A DNA stretch of 64,000 bases, from the NCBI GenBank assembly GCA_964019155.1, contig OZ025239.1, forward strand, positions 5,809,883-5,873,882, given 5' to 3'. The notes below the pieces were generated by a model. The model worked only from the letters and a program-made list of their open reading frames with translations. It did no database searches and was not told the origin of the DNA. The translations under genes and the position numbers were made by a program. Below are positions 20,903 through 36,511 of this stretch, piece by piece; position 1 is the stretch's first letter, and each line of letters begins with the position of its first letter. This DNA is from Osedax fenrisi (taxonomy: Eukaryota; Annelida; Polychaeta; Sabellida; Siboglinidae).

Positions 20903-23716
20903 CCACATATTTATAAATACTTATAACATAATTAATATCATACGTATTTAGGGATCATACTTATATATATAAGTGTACATATATATATAGGGATATAGTG
21001 AACATATCATACATAATGTAACATATAAGTATAATATTATAGATCTATAGTTTCGCCAAAATAAAACTGATATAAAATCAATATGTAAATTACTTATCTA
21101 GCCATAATATAGATAACAATATAATATAAATTATCAGGTATAATATATTAATAGGTGTAAATAATATATAGATATCAATGTGAATAATTTGAATTATTTT
21201 TAAACTTGGATTTAACTGGGATTTAACTTGAGTTAAATTGTGGATTAATCTCGAGTTAAATTTGGATTTATCTCGGATTAATCTGGGATTAATCTGGATC
21301 TAGCTGATGTTAATAGTGTACCAAATTAGCAGGCCAAACAAGAGTTGAAACTCGAGATAAATCCAAGTTAAACACGGGTATTGAATACTGGGATGGACAG
21401 TAAGTTGATACGTAGTTACAACGGTAGCCTGTACATATGTCTAACTGTCCATATTACAACACCCTTTAGATGTTCATCTCACTACCATTACGTAATATAT
21501 ATTACATATCTACCATGTACACATTCACTATATATGTGTGTTTGTCATTACGTCTACGTTACTGTACAGCGCTCTCTAGCGGTCGTTATACACGATGTGC
21601 GTCTTACTAACGGGGATTCGTAGCATCCTCATCGCATCCGCACAGGGTTTCGCTGAATGAGGTTCCTACTGCGCATGCGTATACACCATCGGCTTCATCC
21701 ATCGTGTAGGTGTAAGCGTTGGGCCCGGCATGAAGGTGGCATACTACGGGGGGCGTGGTTTAAGGGGGCGTGGAATGAAGGGGAGGGCGGGGATTAGCGT
21801 GATGATACGCCTATATTCATGTAAGTAAGTAATTTAGTAAGTAAGTATTAAAGAAAGAAAGTAAGTAAGTAGATAAGTAAGTGATTGAGTGAATAAGTTT
21901 ACTTACCTATAGGTAATTAAATAATTAAGTAAGTAAGTCATTGAGTAAGTAAGTAGTTAACTAGATAAGGGACAAAGTAACTATACTAAATGAATTACCA
22001 TTTTGTGAGTTAAACAATTGAAAAGTGCGCGCGAATCTGAGTAACCAATTCATAACGTTCAACAATAGTTTATCGGTGGTCTAATGTAGTAAGATATTAC
22101 GACAATAGCTAGAGAATAGATGCCATGCATCACGTAATAATATCGTGTTGTTATGGTTACTAGGTCAATGTGAGATAAGTAGCTTCGCTAAAGGAAATAT
22201 GCCCTGTGTACTCACCAACTTCTTCGGTAACTTCGAAAACGCAGTTCTCCAAGGTCGTGTCCTCTACGCAGGTGAGCATATCGTGACTCCATACCTCGCA
22301 CGGGTTACAACATGTTTGTAAACCGGTGTAAGTTCCTACGTGGCCACATCATCTCTTATTAATGCCGATATTCATCACAATATACATATATATATTTATA
22401 TATATATATATATATATAAATTCACTATTCACAATGCCCAATTTCAAATGATCGTATAATTGTGAGAAGACCAAGTCACTTATAATCTGAAAGCATTGTA
22501 TTAACAGCATGTATCTAGTAGTATGTGTATATATACTGTGATATGTAATACTATAAGTTACACTTTTCTAGTGATATGCTTGTAATTAGTATTTATTAAC
22601 TTTTGATTTAATCGTATTATTTGTAAAACTTTAAAAAGTGAATTTTAATATATATATATATATATATATTATATCTATGAATGTATGCCGTAATCTTAGC
22701 TATGTATATTGACATTTTCAATATAAAATAGTGTACACAATATCTGATCTGATGAATGAATTATATAATTGTAATGTTGTAAATTAATTTGATAACAGCA
22801 TATAATAAATAAAATATACAAATGTGATGAGATTTATTGACCGTAATAGTGTACTTTATACAACTACATACAAATTGTATCTTACATTATATATTTATTA
22901 TCATAGTTTCATTATGCATGTACAATCATTTTTAAATATCTTATCACATTTTAGGTACTATATAAATATATTTAAATATTGTGTAATTTATAATATAGAA
23001 ATTAAGAGATCACAAAAATGTACACAAATATTCATGTAGGATTACTTTCATAACATTTTCTATAACAAATATTATTCTTAAAGACAAAGTATACTATAGT
23101 ATATTCTTAATATGTATATGTATATACATTATATATAGATTAAATTGGATAATTGATAAATATATACTTATATTAAATTATATTCAATAAATATATTATA
23201 TACTCTTCAATATATATCTATATTTAAATTCTCGAAAATTGTAATTATATTATTAACCATCTGTAGTTTCGGTACATTGATAAAAACATTTGTTATTGCA
23301 ATCGTCAGCTACAAAACTAGCTTCTCCCGGACATTGAGCTGTGAGTGACGGGTGTCAATCAATATATACGTAGATAACCACAATAATACAACATATAACA
23401 ACCTTAATAATAAAGGAATATATATTGCATAATTTTATGTTATCTATATTTAGCTAAATATATTATACAATTAACAAATAACTTGTAATAAATGATTATT
23501 AATATTATTATATAAATACAAATATCACATATTAAAACTATAATAATTATATTATATATATAGAATATATGGTTAGACGTATTTTTTACCACGTGATGTG
23601 ATATGACGTAACACTATGACGAAATACTAACTCGCAGCATCGAATGCAGTGCAGTCCTGGGCAACAGAAGATCCTATGAACACAGCCAGTAGTAACAACT
23701 TAGTAAACGAATTCAT
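18374..23716 (-). CDS. Secreted Pif-like protein: signal peptide, chitin-binding modules, laminin-G domain
   Basis: Nine exons on the minus strand: 23,716-23,632; 23,338-23,258; 22,335-22,216; 21,743-21,612; 20,164-20,067; 19,855-19,697; 19,331-19,206; 19,023-18,832; 18,511-18,374. They sum to 1,131 nt, 376 residues plus TAA. Every junction has GT/AG and compatible phase (phase 1 at the first four, phase 0 afterwards); GTTAGT is the donor four times. Residues 1-19 form a signal peptide (LLLLAVFIGSSVA). Residues 30-87 have a CBM14/peritrophin-like cysteine pattern (QCPG, FVADDC, CFYQC, TCC, LTC). A second cysteine module follows at 97-135 (CAVGTSF, LCGC). About 175-355 is laminin-G/LamG3-like (WHHVVVVYG, TTYLDNVMVD, ITESSLNIF). 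The tail is Ser/Thr-rich. Known Pif/BMSP proteins bind chitin and mineral in the molluscan shell matrix; here the N-terminal VWA domain is absent. An extracellular matrix role is inferred. Confidence 0.85.
19540..19690. repeat. Minisatellite in intron 6 of the Pif-like gene
   Basis: About eight units of roughly 19 bp, each with a GTAACT or ATAACT core (for example GTGGGCGTAACTCTATAAA, GTAGGCGTAACTCAATGAA). It ends just before the exon at 19,697. Confidence 0.9.
19880..20050. repeat. 12-bp minisatellite filling intron 5 of the Pif-like gene
   Basis: About fourteen units close to GCTAAGGTCAAC fill nearly all of the 211-bp intron between 19,855 and 20,067. Because the unit is a multiple of three, long but meaningless reading frames appear on both strands. 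The intron length is not a multiple of three. Confidence 0.92.
20240..21394. mobile_element. TIR element E in intron 4 of the Pif-like gene
   Basis: The left end ATCCCAGTATTCAATAC is repeated inverted at the right end (GTATTGAATACTGGGAT), and inverted similarity continues inward for about 35 bp (CGTGTTTAACTTGGAT). Length 1,155 bp. Flanks GGTCAG (20,234-20,239) and GGACAG (21,395-21,400) are a candidate imperfect 6-7-bp target duplication. The word AACTTGGAT(T/C)TA is iterated many times, including tandem units at 20,320-20,680. Non-coding. Superfamily undetermined. Confidence 0.8.
20320..20680. repeat. Tandem repeat inside element E (about 115 bp, roughly three units)
   Basis: Units contain ATTTAACTAGTTGTAACTTG, GATCATTATATCACAGTTTA and TTTTTTTAAACTGAGAT with substitutions. 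They are bounded by the element's own word. Confidence 0.88.
21815..21965. repeat. Degenerate (AAGT)n microsatellite in intron 3
   Basis: GTAAGTAAGTA-type runs are broken by AAAG and TGAG units. The sequence contains many GTAAGT strings on the plus strand only, so it does not mimic donors for the minus-strand gene. Confidence 0.85.
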
Positions 23717-24262
23717 TCTCTGTGATGATGATGTAAGAGTTATAGCTATTATATCACACATACATAGTAGCTGTGTTATGTAATGCAAACAGTACAGTTG
23801 TGGTGTTACAGATAGATCTTCAATATAATTCATTTACATACGTGTATATCGTGAATCATAAGTTGACAAAAAAGCCGATATCACGAGTTTGAACTTAACA
23901 ATTTCTACTGGACATAACACATTAATAAACTATAATACTACTTTTATATTATATTATTAAAAATATATTAAAATATATTGCATATTAAAGTATGGTTAGT
24001 ATGGGTATGTTATATAATAATGGAATGCGAACCCTGCGTTATGTAAGATACAATTGAAACAATATAAATAAGATAAACCTTGATAGCTGAGAAGAATAAC
24101 ATGATCTGAAAATGACGATTCTACTTCCTTATATAAGTCAGATAACGGTGTCAAGTTACAATTTATTATTTTAATATCATACTAAATGAGGTGTAATGGT
24201 CTTAAAAAATGTAATCTAATACATATAGTTTCATGGTTATAATCAATACATTATATTACATA
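23717..24262. other. Upstream region of the Pif-like gene
   Basis: AT-rich sequence 5' of the start codon. It should hold the 5' UTR and promoter, but no TATA box or initiator can be singled out against the base composition. Confidence 0.4.
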
Positions 24263-24270
24263 CTATATAG

Positions 24271-25521
24271 GAATGCTTCTTAACATGGACGGTACCGCCA
24301 CCTGGGGGGCGTTAGGGGGGCGTTCAAAAAAAATATTAATTATTAAATGTATTAATGTTCCATTGTTCCGTGTTCTAGCATTCCTACTTGTTCCGTGTTT
24401 TTTTGTAACTCCACTAATATTCTTATCCTCATTTCGGATTCTTATATTATTAGTTTGTGATAAAGATTACTTGTTATTATTTCAAAATACATTAATTTTT
24501 TAAATTCAAATAAACATATAACGTTCATTATATAAGTTAATAATTTATTTAAATTGCTAAAATGTAGGATCTAAATCATTTATATATCAGTTTTATTGTT
24601 AATAAAATATAATTAAAGTTTGATTGTCTTGTTTATGAATAAAATTGTTTTAATTCAAGGGGTGCATTTCTTCATGATTTGCATATGCGAATCACGAATA
24701 TCAGTAATATCGAATTAATTATGTAGGACCCTGTAGAGATAACTTGGCCAGAACAAACTTTAATAAGTTTCCTAGATTATTAAAATATAAAAATGATAAT
24801 AATTTTTTAAATGAAGATCTATTAAAATATGTAGCTCACCTTAATTATTAAATAACAAATATAAATGAAAGGTTCAAAGATTTAATTAAATTGGATATAA
24901 TTAGATTTAATTTAAATTGGGTATATACCTTCATATATTATAAATCCATTTATAATTGAAAATAATGAATTAATTTCTTATTCTACTGACATACAAGAAG
25001 AATTATATGATATCAAATACAATGAGGAACTTAACATTATATTCCGAACAGATGATTATAGTTCGTTAGGGCTAAAAAATGCAACAAAATATCCAATCAT
25101 ATGGAAAGATATAAAGTTATATTTATTAGCATTTCCAACTTCTTATATAGTTGAAAAATGTAATTATAATTTAGTATTCTAATTTTAAATTATTTGTAAT
25201 GAAATATATTATATATTATTTTATTACAACAAAGTATTCTAAATTATAATTCTAACAACTAATATCAATATTATAGTTTTAAGTGCGGTTATGTAATTAT
25301 TAACAAAAGCAAGAAATAAGTTAGATATTACCAATAAAGGTGATTTAAGAATGATGCTTACTTCAATAGATCCATACATTGAATAACTCGCTAGTAAACA
25401 CCAAGCCCAAGGATCTCATTAATCCCATTATGTTTCTAATAAACATGTCTACAAGACATGTGTTCATTTATTATATTTATTTATATAAATAATTATCTTG
25501 GACCATATTATATATATATAT

Positions 25522-25563
<42 letters not shown>

Positions 25564-25757
25564 TGGTCCCATGTACTTTATATTTAGCCTTATACTCTCG
25601 AGGATGAAGGAAGCCATGCTAGTATATTATTTGCTACACGATGTATGAATTCACTTATAAATATAATACATTTATAAATATTAAGGCGGGATGGGGGGAA
25701 TTATTAGCGAAAAAAAATAAAAAGGGGGCATTCATAAAAAAAGGTTAAGAAGCACTG
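24271..25757 (+). mobile_element. hAT remnant with decayed transposase
   Basis: The right end reads GGTTAAGAAGCACTG, the inverse of CAGTGCTTCTTAACC, a known hAT terminus type. The left end GAATGCTTCTTAAC is a mutated partner. Flanking octamers CTATATAG and ATATATAG (7 of 8 match) fit an 8-bp target duplication. Plus-strand sequence at 24,730-25,170 retains scattered transposase traits resembling ZBED5/Charlie-type hAT C-termini (NKFPRLLKY; DIQEELYDIKY; YPIIWKDIKLYLLAFPTSYI) with several stops. A (TA)n run lies at about 25,509-25,560. Confidence 0.7.
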
Positions 25758-25785
25758 ATATATAGTGTTAACGACAATACAGGTA

Positions 25786-26356
25786 GGGGAAAGTAACCGA
25801 ATACGTAATGTGCCCGAATACGGAAACTCTCGGTATCTCAGAAACTATAAATCCTACAAAAAAAATGTTATCTAATAAAATATTCATAATTATATAAATA
25901 GTATAAAGAAGTATTTTTTATTTTTTTATTATTCAAAATATTGCTGATATATTCAATAAACTGATTTTTTTATTACGTTTTTAAATTTATGAAAAAAAAT
26001 GTCAACTTAAAACCTTCTCAAGAATAAAAATGTATCGTAAGATATAATATAAAATATAACATTATATTATTAAAAAATAAAGTATTTTAAAATTATATAT
26101 ATATAATTTCTATATTTGTTATCAAATATTCATTAAGTTATAAGCATATATCTATATGTCATATAAGTTCCAAATACTGACACTCTAGATGTCTTAATAC
26201 AGATACCTTATAACCAATCAGCGCACAGCGAATGAACTATTCTGATTATCATAAAAATCGCGTGCGTTATCATATTAATCCACCAATAAAGATAAATTTA
26301 AAAAAATTATTATTTAGATACTTAAATTGTATTATTAATTAAAAAATAATAAAAAT
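25786..26356 (+). mobile_element. Family-A element A3, left half
   Basis: TA at 25,784-25,785, then GGGGAAAGTAACCG and words at about 25,797 and 25,812 (sense, decayed) and near 26,170-26,205 (decayed sense pair), followed by ACCAATCAGCGC as in A2. Similarity to A2 stops at 26,356, where the minus-strand LINE-X1 begins with its TAGATA tail. The missing right half matches A4 at 45,019-45,361 in reverse complement. Confidence 0.85.
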
Positions 26357-29300
26357 TAATAGATAGATAGATAGATAGATAAATAGTTTATTGTTTGGCA
26401 ACACGAATACAATTATAATAATAGTAGTGAATTTAAAATAAAGCGAAACAAATCGCGATAGGTAATAGGATGTAGATGTATGTAGATTTACCTATGTAGA
26501 TTTACATTTTCTGGATCGTAGTTTTATTAGAGGGCCTCTGCATTGGCTGCTATACGTATCAAATATAGATGTATCGACATCCACAATTCCATTCAGAATC
26601 TTGTATGTGAGTACCATGTAGCTAATTAATCTGTGGTGAGATAGAGATTTAATATTTAAATAAATTAAACGATTAGAATAAGGAGCCATGCTAATATTAC
26701 ATCTATAGAATACTCTTTTAGTAAATAGTCTTTGGACTCTTTATAGAGCTTTAGCGTTACCTATATAATTTGTATGAGGATTCCAAATTGATGAATTATA
26801 TTCTAGTATTGGGCGCACATAGCTTATATAAGCTTGTAAAAGAAATACATAGTCATTAGTGATAAAGCATCTACAAATTATATTAATAAGTATATATGCT
26901 TTTGAGCATATTGAATTAATATGTATATTGAAACTAAGATTATCACAGAAAGTGATACCCAGATCTTTGAGTTGCTTGACAACTGGTAAAAGTACTCCAT
27001 TCAATGAGTAAACTGGGGGGGGGGGTGGTCATTGTATCCTATTATCATAACAACGCATTTAGAAGGAGCCCGTTCTAGTTCCCAGTCAAACATCCATTTG
27101 CATAGACTATTTAGAGCTTCTTGCATATTATTTGTCACGTGTAATTTAAAGCTATTAGATAGCCTCGCATCATCTGCAAATAATGATGTTAATACATGTG
27201 GATTTATTGTATCAGGAAGATCGTTTATGTATATAAGGAATAGTAAGGGACCTATCACATAACCTTGGGGAACACCAGAGGTAACAGGTACATAATTAGA
27301 ATACGTTTTATTGACTTTAATGCATTGAGTTCGATTAGTTATATAAGAAGCTAACAGTTATGTACATTCCCCCAAATACCATAATAATCTAGCTTATATA
27401 ACAATTTTAAGTGTGATACTTTATCAAAAGCTTTAGCCATATCGATATAAGTAATATTCGATGTCATATATTCATTTTTTGATTTTAAAATTGAACCATA
27501 AAAGTTCAAAAGCTGTAACTCCGTGGATTTACCAGATAGAAACCCATCCTGGTGCTCAGTTATGATACCATTGGTTCGTAAATAATAGGATAAATGGTAA
27601 GAGAGTATTTTTTCGAAAACAATTAATAAACTTGGGAGTAAGCTAATTGGTCTGTAATTTACAGCGATAAATGGATCACATTTTTTAAATATATTTATAA
27701 TGTAAGACTTTTTCCAAATACTAGGATAAGTTACAGATTCAAGAATAAGAGTGTATATAATCGATAAGGGATAACACATTTCATAGGATAATTTTTTTAA
27801 ATAGCCTTTGGTAACCCGTCAGGGGAGTTATTATATTTATTAGGCAGTAAACATAGACATTTTCTAACATTATTAGGAGATATAGGATAATTAGAGAATT
27901 GGTTAAAATTAGGTGTAGGTCTAGCTATAAAAGGAAAACTAACACTAGTACTATTATTATTAATAATTACAGAGCTAAATTGGCGAGAAAGACAGACAGC
28001 CTTTTCATCGTCAGATATTACTATATTATTTGTAATTGAGCACAATAAAGGTGATATAGAGTTAGATGTATGGAGCTTATCATTTAAATACTTATAAAAT
28101 AGCGATTTATTATTTGAATTTAATACTAAATTATACACATCGCCATTTCACATAACCAATAGAATTGTTAATATTGTTATGCAAATGTCTGCATTTATTT
28201 AATAATATTTTGAGATGAAAAGGAAATTTATATTTTTTGTGCGAATATAAAGGTTAATATTTATTACAAATTTTAATAAGTAAATTAGAAAAATTATTTA
28301 GCATAATTGATCTATCAATAGAGTTATTGAGGAAAGCATCCCAATCAGTGGACATAAGTTCTGATTTAATAGTAATAAAATTAGCTTTTCTAAAGTTGAA
28401 AGATGGTGAACTTCGAGAGAAATGATTAGACTTATTAGAAGAAGAATATGGATGAAGAATACACGAATAGATAGAAATATGATCACTCACATGTTTATCA
28501 TATTCAATTGGATTGATTGGAGATATTGATGAGACAATAAAAATGTTGTTAGTAATGATCAGATCAAGGATATTAGATTTACGATTATTAAAATCAACTA
28601 GTTGTACTAGAGCCTCTTTTTGAATGAATGAGTAGAAATATTTCTCAATCCCAGTGTGTCCAGATCCTGCTAGTCAATCAATACCGGGTCGATTAAAATA
28701 TCCATATATTAAACATAAATTCAACGAAACCAATAAATTATAAATAAAGTCACATAGTTCAATAGTATTGATTAGAGACATTGATGGTGGTCTATATACC
28801 ACAATCAGTAAATAATTATAGAATAGTATACCGATTAGTTCAACATTATGAACTAAAGATATTGTGCGTGCATAGTATGATTTGTTGATATATAATAAAA
28901 TACCACCACCATGAGTGTTAGTGATTCAATCAAGTCTGAATAGTGAGTAATACATGCAATTAGATAGTAAAAATAGTCAGTGAATTCATTAGATATCCAG
29001 GTTTCGGTGAAAAAAGAATATCGTAATCACGTGAATTAACAATAGCTAAGAGAGTGGGAAGTTTATTACAGATACTACGCGAATTAGAATAATAAATTGT
29101 AATAGTAGGACATATAACAATTATTTGTTGTATTAGGAGTCGTCTTATTTTTATCGATTTTTTTAAATGATAATTTCCATTTCGTAAAATCCGAATTAGT
29201 ATAATCTACAGAAGATTTCCAGTCAATCATAACTTTATCATTATCTAAAGAGAAATATGTTAGCTCATAATTAAGAGTTCGCAAGTTAAAAACACACTTA

Positions 29301-29575
29301 ATATTACCAGGAATAAGATCAGCACCAATAGTAAGTATATTTCGCTTAGTTCTGTCATCATTTGATTGATCAGGGCGAAGAAATATATTAGGGTAATTAG
29401 TAATCCTATCTGATAAATTTATGAAAGCACTTAAAATAGATTGAAAATTATGATGATTAGTATTTAAATTAATTTTATAAATGGAGCCAGATGAAATAGA
29501 TATTTTATTAATATTAGCAATATTAATATTAATATTTAAATAATTTAATAAACAATCAAGTAAACCATCTTAACA
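26357..29575 (-). mobile_element. LINE-X copy 1 (decayed non-LTR retrotransposon)
   Basis: The 3' end is at 26,357 with a (TATC)n tail (plus strand TAGATAGATA). ORF2 pieces: 27,797-28,138 and 27,351-27,779 (SPDGLPKAI; YRPISLLPSLL; TYIDMAKAFDKVSH), 27,001-27,258 (GPLLFLIYINDLPD, LFADDA), 26,741-27,004 and 26,492-26,689 (C-terminal region). ORF1 C-terminal sequence lies at 29,084-29,570 (RPDQSNDDRTKR, PGNIKCVFN, LNYEL). It is broken by stops and frameshifts. Its 3' UTR lacks about 0.5 kb present in LINE-X2. A G run at 27,016-27,025 shifts frame. Confidence 0.88.
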
Positions 29576-29792
29576 TATAATACTTTAAAGTGTAATTACT
29601 ATAATATGTGTATGTCAATATATATGTATAAATATTATATCACTACATACACTATGTGTATTACACACATATATATGTATAATGCTTATGAATATAATAT
29701 TATGAAATATAATATAGAATTTATGTGTAATTTATATATTTATAAATAAGTAACATATATGTATACAAAATACTATACTACTATATACATAT

Positions 29793-29843
<51 letters not shown>

Positions 29844-30150
29844 GGCTATGAAAAATAATATAGAATGTAATGACTAATATATGTCACGGCTCAGTGATTT
29901 GATTAATATGTAGTATAATGCTAATTTAAGGATGAATCAAGTTAATATAATATTAATTTATAAATGTATAATATGTAATATATATTTATAATTATTATGT
30001 TAATATTATATTATATGATGACTTAGCTTTATATTGATAATTGAAGATCTAAACAATTTTATAATTATAAATGTATCAAATTATGAACCAGTATAATTAT
30101 AATATATTATATATAGGCGTATATAATTTATAATATATATATATATATAT
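29576..30150. other. AT-rich spacer
   Basis: TA-dominated sequence with microsatellite runs (for example near 29,802-29,840). No gene, RNA or element end is supported. Confidence 0.6.
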
Positions 30151-30555
30151 AATATAGGTATATATATTTATACATAATTTATAGTTCAATATATTTAATA
30201 ATATATAAATTTTTTAATAGATATGATAATAAGATATTAAATAATAATATTAATATTTAATAGAAATTTATTTGTTTTATCTTACGTTTTATAGTTTATA
30301 CAATTAATATGCTTTTTCCACTTAAAAGGTTAAATATTACTAAATATTATTATTATTTATATTAAAAAAATATATATAAATATATTTTTTAATATTATAA
30401 AATAAAAAAATATGCCTCCAAAAGGAATTGAAGCCTTCTGCGTTATGTACTGCAAGTTAACCTTTATACTACCAAGCCTATTTTTTTAATTGTATATAAT
30501 TACTAATAGAGTTATTAGTTTTGAGTTAATTATAAATATAATTATAATACAATTA
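30150..30555. repeat. Dispersed repeat R, left part (interrupted by family-B insertion)
   Basis: Bases 30,190-30,553 match 48,690-49,045 in the same orientation. The right part of the same repeat resumes at 41,389. It includes a tRNA-like stretch: on the minus strand near 30,415-30,480, TGGTAGTATAAAGGTTAA (A-box-like) and GGCTTCAATTCC (B-box-like), so R may contain a SINE. Confidence 0.75.
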
Positions 30556-31099
30556 GGGGAATTATGTCTAATACGGGCCAGTGTGTAATACGGGCCACTG
30601 CTATATCTCAGTAACTATTGTTCAAATCAAAAAAAAATATATACAAGATTTATTCAGTATCACATTTCTATTAATAAGGGGTATTTTTTATTTTAATATT
30701 AACATTTATATTTCTAATATTGATCATTATATCAAAAAATAGTTTACAAATGAAAATTTACTAAATAATAATTTATATATCAACCATTTTCGTTGATAAA
30801 TCTACTATTAATTAAATATTTCAAAGCACCATTGGAAAGTTTAATTAAATACGAAGAATATAAATATATACATTCTACTTTATATTCAATATTAACGGTG
30901 TGAGGCGTTATTTAACAGGTATATCAATTGTTTGCAATACGGGCCACCTAATTGTTAGTAATACGGGCCACATGACCAATGAAAATGCTTGATTCTATGT
31001 TACTATTTTACAATATCAAATCACTGAAATAAAATGTAATATAAGTGCGTACGACATCGTGCGTATATTCATACCATCGATATAATGTTCCTTTATATC

Positions 31100-31423
31100 G
31101 AATATTCATATATGCGTTTACTGATAGATCGAACTATTATTAGAGAGGTTATAATGAATGTGTACATTATTATCATAGAAATTACAATTAGGTGATTCTA
31201 ATATATATTATTATTACACTATATGTATGCGTATTCACGTATACTTATATGTATGTTAATATATACATACATATATACACTGTATACGCATATACTCATA
31301 TATGAATATCCATATGTATTGATATATAAAGGCATATTATATGTTTAAATATATATGCATTTATAATATTGTACATATATTTGAATATATGAGAGGGAAT
31401 ATGTGTAATCGTATATGTACGAT

Positions 31424-31475
<52 letters not shown>

Positions 31476-31511
31476 ATATAACCAAATATGTATACGCATA
31501 GATACATACTC

Positions 31512-31542
<31 letters not shown>

Positions 31543-32738
31543 ACTTTTGTAAATGTGATATTATTTATAATCATATCAGTGTATCATTTTAATATTAAAT
31601 AATAAAATTATAATTGGTATATATAGATATCTATAATTATCGATTATAATCGATAATAAATATTATATTGAAATATAATTGATATAATATAATAGGTATA
31701 TATAATGATATAATATAATAGTAATATAATAAGTAATATAATAAGTATTAAAGCATAATGTAAATTATAATATATAGTATAATTACTATTATCTAAAATT
31801 AGTGAGATCGGAAATGATTGTTAGCTTATCGAGATGGCATACACTATATATCTAGCGAGGCAGCAATTATATTTATGTGCATTGTTTGTTTATAATATAA
31901 CTGTGAAAGAAAGTCGTATACGTAGATCTATAGATGTTACAATGTATTTCATTTGAAGTAATTATAATATGAATTACTGATTTATTAATGTGTGTATTAA
32001 TAATATTTATATAATGTATACAATGTATTATTATTTCTATTATATTAATATTATATATACCATATATTTGGTAAATAGTTTATGTATATAATTATATGTT
32101 TATGATTATATTATATTATTTATAATACATAATTTATAATAATTATATATATATATTTGTCAATAAATAATGAATGTTATCTCATTCCTAATTTCCATTC
32201 ATTATTATATGATTTTATATCATATTATTCTACATGTATATATTTTCACCGTTGCATTAATTTCCTAAGTCAGTTGATAGAAAATAATTATAAAATGTAA
32301 CATAGTCTCTAGAAACACATACGTATGAATGTTTACATTATTCAGCATAGTATACGTCATATAGAACAATTGAAGTTACGTTCTATCGATATTCTATAGA
32401 ATTTATTTAATTTATTTTTATGTTAACTTTTTTTCATTGTTATTTCTATTTTATTTATTTCATCTAGCTTAATGTAGTTAGATTATAATATTTATATATT
32501 TCTCAATTTTTTAACAACATGTTTGTTTATTCATATAAATTATTGTTATAATTATAAATGTATTCAGTGAATAATATTCACTAATACAAAAAATATATAA
32601 TTAATATTTAATTTAGTTTATATTTTTAGTTTATATTTTTAAATTATATTTTAATATTGTTAAATTCTCTATATCCTGAATAATGTACAATATATATAGA
32701 CATATATAATGCATCGTAATATTATTAATGTATAGATA

Positions 32739-32787
<49 letters not shown>

Positions 32788-33524
32788 GTGTGCCTTACAC
32801 CGTTCGATATATAGGCACACATTATAAAATATAGTTCAGTGAAAAGTTTTATTTTATATTTACAATTCTAAATATTCTATTAATAATCAATACTACAATT
32901 AACATTCGCCATACAATTCAACATCTTATTATGCAATACATTTTGATTCATTTGATTTCTATAGAAATCGATATTTTTTTATAAATATATTTTACATGTA
33001 TCGTATATTTTAACATTACATTGATATTCATATTAATATATTTATTATAAATATAACTTTATTAATGTAACATGTTCACCTAATACCATATAGGATTTAT
33101 AAACAGTTCCTATAGGTGTCATCTATAGATGGTATCAGGTGTATAAATATTCGGTAGAAATAGAAGTAGTATATATAATCACTTATCTATTAAGTATACC
33201 CTCACAATATATTCATATTAATACATATTAGTAATCGATAATAAGATCATTTAATAATTATATTTCCGTCTTATCCTAAATATATAACAAATATATTAAT
33301 TATCATATTTGTTGTTCAAAAAATGAATTTAAATTAAAATAAATTAATGATACACATCAATTATAATAAATATAATACAATAAATATAATTAATGTTAAG
33401 GTGTGTACTTGTATATATTTTAGGTTTAGATCAAATAATTTTTAAAAATAATAACCTAATACTACTTAAATATGTCACCCTCGTATTTTAAATATATAAA
33501 CTACTAATAATATACATTCAATTA
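31100..33524. other. AT-rich DNA nested in the family-B element
   Basis: Dominated by TA-type runs (notably near 31,425-31,472 and 32,740-32,783) and TATA(C/T)GCATA-like sequence. I see no coding region or element termini. Confidence 0.6.
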
Positions 33525-35965
<2,441 letters not shown>

Positions 35966-36511
35966 CTGTTTATCATTATTCTGCTAAACATCAATTTAAA
36001 TTCAAATTAATTTAGCCTGCCTAATCCGATATTCAGATAAGTCATCCACGAATATAATATAATCATCACACCTATAAACATATAACACACATTATTTACT
36101 CATTAAATATTTTTTTCATTCACTACTTTTTGGTTTATTTCAACTTTATATCATTCATATTTAAAAATTTCTCAAAATCACTGGAGCATAACATTTCCAT
36201 TATATTGTTGTTTACATTTTTATTTGTTCTATTATTTCAATTCATAATCTCTATTCATACCATCATTGCACTATTATTATATTCTTACATTATTCATATA
36301 CATTATATATATATACATTCATATACATTATATACATTCACATACATTCATATACATTCATACACATTAATATACATTCATATACACTCATATACATTTT
36401 TGTTTATCTTACACTGTATATAGTATTACTTTATGTGTGTATCATTCAGTACATGTATATTAGCATACACTGATTTATAAACATACATCAATTAATATAT
36501 AATACCTAACC

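Noticed and set aside
36130..36423. 97-codon frame upstream of LINE-P1 ORF1
   Set aside because: Hydrophobic/His/Tyr translation of a TACATTCATA-type repeat within the 5' UTR.
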